Assembly (NCBI GenBank): GCA_027053375.1
Contig: JALUJC010000236.1
Coordinates: 1-8,874 of the forward strand
Length of the DNA stretch: 8,874 nt
Reading direction: 5' to 3'
DNA from: Caldifarciminota bacterium
GTDB lineage: Bacteria; Hydrothermota; Hydrothermia; S141-80
Every line of letters starts with the position of its first letter. Within the stretch, counting starts at the first letter, position 1. Shown in pieces: positions 1 through 5,291 of this stretch. The position numbers and the translations under genes were made by a program. Below the pieces are notes generated by a model. That model did not search any database and was not told where the DNA came from. It worked only from the letters and a program-made list of their open reading frames with translations.

Positions 1-194
1 CGCGGGAGGAAGCCCTCCGTCTGGGCGCCTATCTTCTCCGGGAGGCCCCCGGAGAAGAGATGGATCGTTTTCGGAAAACCGTACGAGATCAGCAGACACT
101 GGCCGAGGTGTGGGCCCGGGTGCGTGGAGAGGATCATGCACTGGGCCAGGTGGGGAAAACTGCGGGCTTTGGCCCGAACGCAGGCAGGAGGTAA
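1..194 (+). CDS. AAA-type ATPase, C-terminal fragment (5' end outside window)
   Basis: This is the 3' end of a gene entering from the left edge. The first complete codon is at position 3 and the TAA stop is at 192-194, giving 63 visible residues. They carry no catalytic motif, but they match the C-terminus of the next gene: RDQQTLAEVWARVRGE here against RDQQTLAEIWTWIRGE there, preceded by an aligned helix (EEALRLGAYLL against EAEALVAYVM). Both end in a short tail containing Gly-Phe (GFGPN here). The two genes are therefore tandem paralogues, and this one is inferred to be an AAA-type ATPase whose Walker motifs lie upstream. Its stop codon overlaps the last base of the Shine-Dalgarno of the next gene, so the two are probably cotranscribed. 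Paralogy is well supported; the biological role is unknown. Confidence 0.8.
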   Translation, partial: REEALRLGAYLLREAPGEEMDRFRKTVRDQQTLAEVWARVRGEDHALGQVGKTAGFGPNAGRR

Positions 195-200
195 ACATTC

Positions 201-1481
201 ATGGAAAAACCGAGGCTGGACTGGGAAAAACGCAGGCTGGAATGGTTGATGGCGGAGGAGGCCGAATCGCATCTTCTGGGCGATCGGTTCGAACTGGGCA
301 CCCGCACCACGCAGGTGGTGCCCCTCCGCGACATTCATGAACTGGGCATGCGTCAGCAGATGCAGATTGTACTGAAGGCCATGCGGCAACCGCGCGTGCA
401 CGCATTCATGGTCAGTGTCCCTCTTCAGGGGGCAGGCCGGGATGAGGCCGTGGAGAACCTTCAGGGAGAAATCTCAAAGGTGCTGGCTGCGCATGGCGTC
501 CAGTGGACGGTGCGCAAAGTGGTGGAATTCAGGGACAGCGTCCTTCTGCTCATCCAGCTGGAGATGACACAGTCGCTGACGGGACGACCGGCGGATCTTG
601 TGCTGGAGGTGGGGCTTGGAAGAGAGCGGAAGTACCAGGACACGCAGGTCCGCATGACCAGCATCATGCTGTATGGATCATATGCGGAGCCCCGCTGGAA
701 GACCGTTTTCCATGCCATGGAAGATCTGCTGCTGAAAATGGCCGAGGTGTCTTTCCCCGAGGTTCAGCCGATTCATCTTCACATTCTGGAAGGTCAGCAA
801 CACACAACGATCAAACGGTATCTCCGTGTGGAACCTCTGGACTGGGAACTCATCCAGCTTTCGTATCCTTTCATTCCGCAGATTCGGGAGTTCCTGGAGA
901 AGTATTTGCAGTCACCTGCACCCATTTTGATGTTTTCGGGACCTCCCGGTACGGGAAAGTCCTGGCTTCTGGGCATGTTGTTGCGGCATGCGTACCAGCA
1001 AAATCCTCCTTATCAGGTGCATCTGGCTTTTCCGGGGATCCTGGAGCGATATCTCACCGAGATTCTTCAGGATTCTCTGGAAGAAGACGCTTTTTTCCTT
1101 GCGCTGGACGACGCGGAGTTCCTTCTGGGCAATCGGCTGGACGAGTTCAACACGTTGCTGAACGATTTGCTGTATATCTCGGGGCAGGGGTTTCCTGTGT
1201 CCCGCATCAAGCTGGTGTTTGCGCACAATCAGGTGGTGGATCCCGATGAAGCCCTTCTCCGACCTGGCCGTCTGTTCGCAGAGGTGCTGTTCAGACCGCT
1301 GACCGGGTCGGAGGCCGAAGCGCTGGTGGCTTATGTGATGCAGGATCGTACACAGGAAGAACAGGCACGTGTGCAGCAGATGCTGCGGGATCAGCAAACG
1401 CTGGCTGAGATCTGGACGTGGATCCGTGGAGAGGTGCCTCCCACCACCCTGTCCATGTCCATGGGGTTTGTGAAGCCGTGA
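201..1481 (+). CDS. AAA-type ATPase of unknown role, tandem copy
   Basis: A 426-aa protein with an unrecognised N-terminal region (about residues 1-210) followed by an AAA-type ATPase core. Visible motifs are Walker A GPPGTGKS at 247-254, a Walker B strand ending in L302-D303-D304, a sensor-1 Asn in VFAHN (N343), and an ALLRPGR box (351-357) typical of classical AAA proteins, whose arginines could act as fingers. The usual Walker B DE is DD here, so Asp sits where the catalytic Glu is expected; E306 is nearby. Residues 65-125 look like alternating strands and helices, but I cannot name a fold. No signal peptide or membrane helix is evident, so a cytoplasmic protein is likely. ATG 201 is chosen because AGGAGGT at 186-192 lies 8 nt upstream. 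It follows its paralogue by 6 nt. The core is probably an ATP-driven remodeller or motor; the substrate is unknown. Confidence 0.85.
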   Translation: MEKPRLDWEKRRLEWLMAEEAESHLLGDRFELGTRTTQVVPLRDIHELGMRQQMQIVLKAMRQPRVHAFMVSVPLQGAGRDEAVENLQGEISKVLAAHGVQWTVRKVVEFRDSVLLLIQLEMTQSLTGRPADLVLEVGLGRERKYQDTQVRMTSIMLYGSYAEPRWKTVFHAMEDLLLKMAEVSFPEVQPIHLHILEGQQHTTIKRYLRVEPLDWELIQLSYPFIPQIREFLEKYLQSPAPILMFSGPPGTGKSWLLGMLLRHAYQQNPPYQVHLAFPGILERYLTEILQDSLEEDAFFLALDDAEFLLGNRLDEFNTLLNDLLYISGQGFPVSRIKLVFAHNQVVDPDEALLRPGRLFAEVLFRPLTGSEAEALVAYVMQDRTQEEQARVQQMLRDQQTLAEIWTWIRGEVPPTTLSMSMGFVKP

Positions 1482-1544
1482 GACGAACGGCATGTGGTTC
1501 TTACACGAAGTTTAATGATCTGCTGGCGATTTTGATAAAGCACC

Positions 1545-1570
1545 GGGGTGCCCCCGACCGGGGGCACCCC
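1545..1570 (+). terminator. G/C-rich hairpin after the tandem ATPase genes
   Basis: GGGGTGCCCCC at 1545-1555 and GGGGGCACCCC at 1560-1570 are perfect reverse complements with a 4-nt loop (GACC). The hairpin lies 64 nt after the stop of the upstream gene and 33 nt before the -35 box of the next promoter, as expected for a boundary between transcription units. No T-run follows on either strand, so it is not a classical intrinsic terminator. It could be a U-less terminator, an mRNA-stabilising 3' hairpin, or a repeat related to the palindrome at 3797-3868, with which it shares GGGGGCAC. Confidence 0.5.
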
Positions 1571-1602
1571 AAACCCTGATCAGAAAAGGAAAACACAAGG
1601 AC

Positions 1603-1631
1603 TTGACATGGCGCTCCCGATCCCGTATAAT
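1603..1631 (+). promoter_or_regulatory. Perfect-consensus sigma70-type promoter
   Basis: TTGACA at 1603-1608 and TATAAT at 1626-1631 match the housekeeping sigma consensus at all 12 positions, with the optimal 17-nt spacer. Transcription would start near 1638, about 290 nt before the first well-supported start codon (1928). No operator is obvious, but the strength suggests high basal transcription, or control exerted later by the long leader. It is the only convincing promoter in the window and probably serves the gene at 1928 and those downstream. Confidence 0.9.
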
Positions 1632-1637
1632 ATAGTT

Positions 1638-1927
1638 GCTCGTGAAGGATGATACAAGCCTGTGAAAACCTCCTTCCGACGTATCTGATCTGAGCGAGGG
1701 GGCTGAAGATCTCATCTCGTCCTGACGCGCCTGTTCGGAGGCGACCTGCCGCTGAAGGCTGAAGCGACACCTGGAGATTCCCGGAGAAACCATCGCCGCC
1801 AGGGCAGCGGGGGTGTGTTAGGGTCCATCGTTGCATATTTATTAAGAATACTGTAATAGCAGCAGAGCTTCTTTAGATGCAAAGTTGCAGGTTTGAGACA
1901 TATGTAAATAAAAAAAGGAGGGCAGGC
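1638..1927 (+). other. Long structured 5' leader or possible noncoding RNA
   Basis: This stretch between the predicted transcription start and the ATG at 1928 has no convincing ORF. It holds several local inverted repeats: GAAGGA 1644-1649 with TCCTTC 1671-1676; GATCT 1688-1692 with AGATC 1707-1711; CGCCT 1728-1732 with AGGCG 1739-1743 (6-nt loop); and a nested pair, CCGCTG 1749-1754 with CAGCGG 1805-1810 enclosing CCTGG 1770-1774 with CCAGG 1799-1803. Base composition turns A/T-rich after about 1827, ending in an A-run next to the Shine-Dalgarno of the following gene. I do not recognise a known riboswitch, T-box, 6S, RNase P, SRP or tmRNA signature. It could be a cis-regulatory leader, or an independent small RNA ending near 1826. 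Short stems like these also arise by chance, so function is inferred. Confidence 0.45.
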
Positions 1928-2440
1928 ATGGCCACAGGAAAAAGCTGGATTTCCCTGTACTGGATGGACGGGGAACAGTACGAACTGGTGGGGTTGCCCG
2001 GGAGGTCTCGGACGCCGGGCCTGTGGTTCCGTGAGGACTTTACGTGGGATGTGCATCCTGAGGATCCCTACGGTGGCTGGTGCGGGCAGCATGGGTTTGA
2101 TTCGTTCAACCGATGGGAAGGGAGCGATGCCTTCTCATATCGCTGGGACTTCCGCGTCTGGGACAGGACGGGAGGGCCGGTCGTGCCCTGGCGCATGGAG
2201 CGAGAAGTGGCGGGCGCGCTGGGGGGCACCTGGTGCCTGGATCTGACCAGTAAAGTCATGTTGGGGGTGAAAGATGTGGGATGGCTGGAGTACCTGGACC
2301 TTCTCGGAGGGGAAGAAGACGGGAACAACCTCCAGGGAATTTATGACGAATCCCTGGGGGGATTGAATCGGCGGGTGCTGGACTGGAAGACCCTGGATTC
2401 GGAACATCCCGGGCATGATGAACCGGGGTTGTGGTTCTGA
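1928..2440 (+). CDS. Unrecognised acidic, tryptophan-rich 170-aa protein
   Basis: I do not recognise this protein. It has 170 residues, 13 of them tryptophan, often in aromatic or acidic settings (LWFRED at 32-37, RWDFRVWD at 72-79, and a final GLWF). It is rich in Asp, Glu and Gly and has two cysteines (C52, C103). No signal peptide or membrane helix is evident. The composition suggests a compact beta-rich soluble domain, perhaps a binding or adaptor protein. The start at ATG 1928 is chosen because AAAGGAGGG at 1914-1922 lies just upstream; the in-frame ATG at 1877 has no such site. It is the first gene after the consensus promoter, and the next ATPase gene begins 23 nt after its stop, so the two are probably translated from one message and may act together. 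That link is inference. Confidence 0.8.
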   Translation: MATGKSWISLYWMDGEQYELVGLPGRSRTPGLWFREDFTWDVHPEDPYGGWCGQHGFDSFNRWEGSDAFSYRWDFRVWDRTGGPVVPWRMEREVAGALGGTWCLDLTSKVMLGVKDVGWLEYLDLLGGEEDGNNLQGIYDESLGGLNRRVLDWKTLDSEHPGHDEPGLWF

Positions 2441-2450
2441 ATCCCCAAAC

Positions 2451-2458
2451 AAGGAGGT
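2451..2458 (+). promoter_or_regulatory. Shine-Dalgarno that decides the ATPase start at 2464
   Basis: AAGGAGGT lies 5 nt upstream of ATG 2464. An in-frame GTG at 2431 would extend the protein by 11 residues and overlap the preceding gene, but it lacks a comparable site, so 2464 is preferred. Confidence 0.85.
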
Positions 2459-2463
2459 GTAGG

Positions 2464-3786
2464 ATGCAACCTCTCCGTGCGGTGGGCATGTCGGTGAAGG
2501 ATCTCTTCACCCAGCGCCTGATTCAGGCGCGGGAACACTCGCACTTCTATCTTCGGGATTTTGTGGACCACTGGGCGATGGATTTTATGGCCTACCTGTT
2601 GCATCGCGGGGTGGGGGAGCACCTGGCTGTGGAGCGCTTCAGTACGATGTATCCTTCTTCGCATGTGCTGGCCTGGGAGCTGGTGCATCACTGGGGCATG
2701 GAACCCCTGCTGATCAAGACCAGGGTGGATGGGTCCATCGGGGCAGGGTTCTTTGCTTCAGAGGAGGTGACGGCGTTTGTGACATCGGTGGACTATCGTC
2801 ATGAAGGGAAACGCTTTGAAGAGATGACGGAAGAGGACTGGGTAGAATATAAAAAACGTCTGGACGACGTGGTTCATTTTTCGGATGAAGAGCTGGCAGA
2901 TATGGCGATGTTTGCACCCGAGTTACTGAAAGATCCAGCGAAATTGCTGGGACTGGAAACAGATTTTGTGATGCTGGTAGGTCCTTCCAGTCGGGTGCGG
3001 AAGATGCGGGAAGCAATGGAACATGAGGTGTCCCTTGAGATTCCGATGTATAACAACGTGTATGTCTCGCCGGAGCTTGGTCTGATGAACCGCGAGCTCC
3101 CGCTGGTGGTGCGTTTCCGGGAATTCCCCGTGGAGACCGAAGAGGATCTGATGCTGTTCTATCCGTGGATTCGGGATTACGGATGGGAGAGCGTACAGGA
3201 TCTTGTGGAACACTATATGGACAATCCCGAGCCGTTTCTGTTCCTCTACGGGCAGCCGGGAACAGGGAAGACCCTTCTCGGCCAGTGGGTGGCCAGGTTG
3301 CTCTGGGAACAGGAGGCAGGTGTCTGGGAAATCTATGCCATTTCACCGATGGTGTGGCTCCGTGTGGACACCGATACCCTGCTGAATCACTTAAGCGGAG
3401 GAAAGATGGTGGTTCTGGCAGATGAGATGGAGTCGGTGCTTTCGGGAGGCAAAGAGAATCTGCAACTGTCCACGCTGCTGCACTATTCAGGGTTTGTGCA
3501 GCCAGGATTGAAGATGATCCTGACGGTGAACACCCATACGGAAATTCATCCGGCGCTGCTTCGTGCGGGGCGTACCTTTATGGTGATGAAGGCGCGTCCG
3601 CACACGGAGGAGGAGGCCAGGGCATTCCTTGCGCGCTATGGGGGAGATTTTGATCGGTTCCGTGAGGCCTTTGATTCCTACACCATTGCAAACCTTGTGA
3701 AGTTTCTGCGGTTGGGACGGCACGTGGCCGAATCGCCGGAAGTCCGACGGACAGGATTTGTTCCCTCTTCGGCGGGAGAGGGGTAA
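2464..3786 (+). CDS. Divergent AAA-type ATPase, third family member
   Basis: A 440-aa protein with a C-terminal AAA-type core and a long N-terminal region (about 1-220) that I do not recognise. Visible motifs are Walker A GQPGTGKT at 263-270, Walker B VLADE with D320 and E321 (the canonical DE pair), sensor-1 Asn N356 in LTVN, and an ALLRAGR box at 364-370. A YPWI motif (233-236) and the PEPFLFLYG lead-in to Walker A resemble YPFI and PAPILMFSG at the same place in the ATPase at 201-1481. The tail TGFVP also recalls that protein's GFVKP ending. The N-terminal half is rich in His, Trp and acidic residues and shares no obvious similarity with the upstream paralogue, so it probably recognises a different partner. 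No membrane segment is seen. It follows the Trp-rich gene by 23 nt, likely in the same operon. The specific substrate is unknown. Confidence 0.85.
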   Translation: MQPLRAVGMSVKDLFTQRLIQAREHSHFYLRDFVDHWAMDFMAYLLHRGVGEHLAVERFSTMYPSSHVLAWELVHHWGMEPLLIKTRVDGSIGAGFFASEEVTAFVTSVDYRHEGKRFEEMTEEDWVEYKKRLDDVVHFSDEELADMAMFAPELLKDPAKLLGLETDFVMLVGPSSRVRKMREAMEHEVSLEIPMYNNVYVSPELGLMNRELPLVVRFREFPVETEEDLMLFYPWIRDYGWESVQDLVEHYMDNPEPFLFLYGQPGTGKTLLGQWVARLLWEQEAGVWEIYAISPMVWLRVDTDTLLNHLSGGKMVVLADEMESVLSGGKENLQLSTLLHYSGFVQPGLKMILTVNTHTEIHPALLRAGRTFMVMKARPHTEEEARAFLARYGGDFDRFREAFDSYTIANLVKFLRLGRHVAESPEVRRTGFVPSSAGEG

Positions 3787-3796
3787 GGTGGGGTAT

Positions 3797-3868
3797 CCGG
3801 GGGCGTGCCATGTTCTCACCTCGGGGCAGACGAGGGGGCATAAGGGACAGGCGGGGGCACGCCCCCGG
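3797..3868 (+). repeat. 72-bp palindromic REP-like element with 13-bp inverted ends
   Basis: CCGGGGGCGTGCC at 3797-3809 is the exact reverse complement of GGCACGCCCCCGG at 3856-3868. Inside are a smaller inverted repeat, CCTCG 3819-3823 with CGAGG 3831-3835, and a compact alternative hairpin at the right end, CGGGGGC 3852-3858 with GCCCCCG 3861-3867. The whole element lies in the 109-nt gap between the ATPase and the small membrane-protein gene. Several runs of four or five G are present. It could be a REP or MITE-like repeat, an mRNA stabiliser, or a transcription attenuator. It shares GGGGGCAC with the hairpin at 1545-1570. Whether it recurs in the genome cannot be told from one window. Confidence 0.6.
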
Positions 3869-3882
3869 GATCCTCGAACCAT

Positions 3883-3887
3883 GGAGG
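3883..3887 (+). promoter_or_regulatory. Shine-Dalgarno deciding the start of the small membrane protein
   Basis: GGAGG lies 8 nt before ATG 3896. It overlaps the alternative in-frame ATG at 3881, which has no Shine-Dalgarno of its own, so 3896 is the better start. Confidence 0.6.
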
Positions 3888-3895
3888 ATGAGACC

Positions 3896-4072
3896 ATGGG
3901 AGGCGTGTTGATTGTTCTGCTGGGCGCTGGCGGGCTCTTCCTGATCGGTGTGATCGGGTGGATCCTGCGCCTGGTGTTTCGGGTGGTGTGGTTTTTCCTG
4001 TGGCTGGGGGTGAAAATCGTGGTGGGCACCCTGGTGTTTTTGCTGGGGTTTGCCCTGGGTATGGGACTCTAA
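3896..4072 (+). CDS. Small two-helix membrane protein
   Basis: A 58-aa, strongly hydrophobic protein. Two transmembrane stretches are visible, about residues 3-24 and 30-57, joined by a very short basic turn containing R25 and R29; K40 lies inside the second stretch. Gly residues are spaced along both helices (G10, G12, G13, G18, G21; G38, G44, G51, G55), which would allow tight helix packing. There is no soluble domain and no known family that I can name. It sits 109 nt after the ATPase gene, across the palindromic element, and 22 nt before sbcD, so it is probably cotranscribed with sbcCD. It may anchor or regulate a neighbouring protein at the membrane, or be unrelated. Its size alone would make it easy for annotation to miss, but the ribosome site, composition and operon position support a real gene. 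Confidence 0.65.
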   Translation: MGGVLIVLLGAGGLFLIGVIGWILRLVFRVVWFFLWLGVKIVVGTLVFLLGFALGMGL

Positions 4073-4082
4073 CCCGGAACTG

Positions 4083-4088
4083 AGGAGG
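4083..4088 (+). promoter_or_regulatory. Shine-Dalgarno favouring ATG 4095 for sbcD
   Basis: AGGAGG lies 6 nt before ATG 4095 but only 3 nt before the tandem ATG at 4092. Spacing therefore favours the second ATG, although the first cannot be excluded. Confidence 0.6.
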
Positions 4089-4094
4089 TGGATG

Positions 4095-5291
4095 ATGCGT
4101 CTTGTTGCAACAAGTGACTGGCATCTGGGCAAGCGGCTGTACGGCGTGGATCTCACGCCCTTCCAGGCCCAGGTGCTGGATAGGCTGCTGGGATGGGTGG
4201 AGGAAGATCCCCCCGATGCGCTGGTGATGGCGGGGGATCTCTTTGACAGCCTGCGTCCCTCCGGTGAGGCGATGCGGTTGTTGACCCACGTTCTGGAACG
4301 GCTTCAGGAACTCCAGGTGCCCTTTTATCTGGTGGCGGGCAATCATGATATGCCTGAAATGGTGGAGTATCTCGCCCCGCTTCTGGAGCGTTTCCGCATC
4401 TTTTCGGTGGGATGGCTGGACGAAGCGCATCCTGTTCGCACGTTTCCGCTCCCCGATGATGTGCTTCTTGTGACGGTTCCTCACCTTCCGCGGTACCGCC
4501 TGCGTCAGCTGTTGCAGAACCTTCCGCTGGATGGGGAAGCGACCATGGCTGCCTTTTATGCATGGGTCGGGCAGCGAGTGAAGGATCCCTCCCGGTCGGT
4601 GTTGTTGACCCATACCCATGTTGTGCACGGCAGCATCGGGGAAGACCCGATGGAGACCGTGGGGCTGGTGGACCCGGTTCCGGTGGAGGTGTTCCAGCTC
4701 TGGGGGCTGGTGGTGGCGGGGCACCTTCATCGTCCCCAGCAGATTCCGGACTCTCCGGTGTGGTATCCAGGATCCATCCTGAAATATCATCCGCAGGAGC
4801 AAAACCATACAAAAGGTGTGCTGGAAATTCAGTGGCGTGCAGGTCAGGACTCCCCGGAAGTGCGCCTCCGACCGTTGCCGCAACCCCTGGATTTCTGGGT
4901 GGTGCGGGGGCAGATGCAGGGCGCCACATTTCGCCTGTCGCCCACCTCGCCTCCTCCACCCGAAGATGCAAAGTGTGCGGTGGTGCAGGTGGTGCTGGAG
5001 GCGCCCGTGGGGTCCGGGATCACGCTGCGAGATGCCGTCATGGAGGCCTGCAGCGAACAGGCGCCGAACATGGATCTGGTGTGGGGCGGGACGGTGGGCA
5101 CGGAGGGCGTGAGGACATCTACGAATGAGAAGGTGGAGGGATGGATTCAGCAAGCTCCCCCGCTGGAGCTGGTCCAGCGATACCTGGAAGAAAAAGGATA
5201 CTGGGAGGCATGGGATGAGCCCACACGCCAGGCCATCCGTGGGCTGGTGAAGGAACTTCTGGAGGTGTCCCATGAGGCTGCTGAAGCTTGA
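4095..5291 (+). CDS. sbcD: Exonuclease subunit SbcD (Mre11-type phosphoesterase)
   Basis: A 398-aa metal-dependent nuclease subunit of the SbcCD complex, the bacterial counterpart of Mre11-Rad50. It degrades DNA ends and opens hairpins or protein-blocked ends, using ATP hydrolysis by SbcC. The calcineurin-like phosphoesterase motifs are all visible and should bind two Mn2+ ions: D8 and H10 in SDWHLG, GDLFD at 47-51, GNHD at 82-85, a THTH segment (H173, H175) and GHLH at 209-212. Length is normal for the family. ATG 4095 (MRLVATSDWHLG) follows AGGAGG at 4083-4088 by 6 nt and matches the usual SbcD N-terminus; the adjacent ATG at 4092 would add only one Met. The 3' end overlaps sbcC by 20 nt, which implies translational coupling and balanced production of the two subunits. 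Confidence 0.96.
   Translation: MRLVATSDWHLGKRLYGVDLTPFQAQVLDRLLGWVEEDPPDALVMAGDLFDSLRPSGEAMRLLTHVLERLQELQVPFYLVAGNHDMPEMVEYLAPLLERFRIFSVGWLDEAHPVRTFPLPDDVLLVTVPHLPRYRLRQLLQNLPLDGEATMAAFYAWVGQRVKDPSRSVLLTHTHVVHGSIGEDPMETVGLVDPVPVEVFQLWGLVVAGHLHRPQQIPDSPVWYPGSILKYHPQEQNHTKGVLEIQWRAGQDSPEVRLRPLPQPLDFWVVRGQMQGATFRLSPTSPPPPEDAKCAVVQVVLEAPVGSGITLRDAVMEACSEQAPNMDLVWGGTVGTEGVRTSTNEKVEGWIQQAPPLELVQRYLEEKGYWEAWDEPTRQAIRGLVKELLEVSHEAAEA

Noticed and set aside
503..1249. A 248-codon open frame on the + strand inside the second ATPase gene
   Set aside because: It lies wholly inside a gene with clear Walker and sensor motifs, has low-complexity Gly/Ser/Arg-rich content and no ribosome site; it is a shadow frame.
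1649..1693. A 14-codon ORF in the leader (ATG 1649, TGA 1691-1693) as a possible leader peptide
   Set aside because: The predicted transcript start leaves only about 11 nt upstream and no Shine-Dalgarno at proper spacing; its residues show no amino-acid run typical of attenuation.
1501..1836. A 111-codon open frame on the - strand across the intergenic region
   Set aside because: It runs through the G/C hairpin and the consensus promoter and shows no domain.
1831..1857. Second promoter in the A/T-rich part of the leader (TTGCAT, 15 nt, TGTAAT)
   Set aside because: The spacer is too short for a housekeeping promoter and both boxes are imperfect; TTGCAT with ATGCAA at 1877-1882 is a short inverted repeat that may be chance.
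1877..1927. Upstream in-frame ATG at 1877 for the Trp-rich protein
   Set aside because: No Shine-Dalgarno precedes it, and the extra 17 residues include the A-rich ribosome-site region; ATG 1928 has AAAGGAGGG at good spacing.
3758..3895. N-terminal extension of the small membrane protein to ATG 3758 or 3881
   Set aside because: The long version overlaps the ATPase gene and is translated through the palindromic element; neither upstream ATG has a suitable Shine-Dalgarno, whereas 3896 does.
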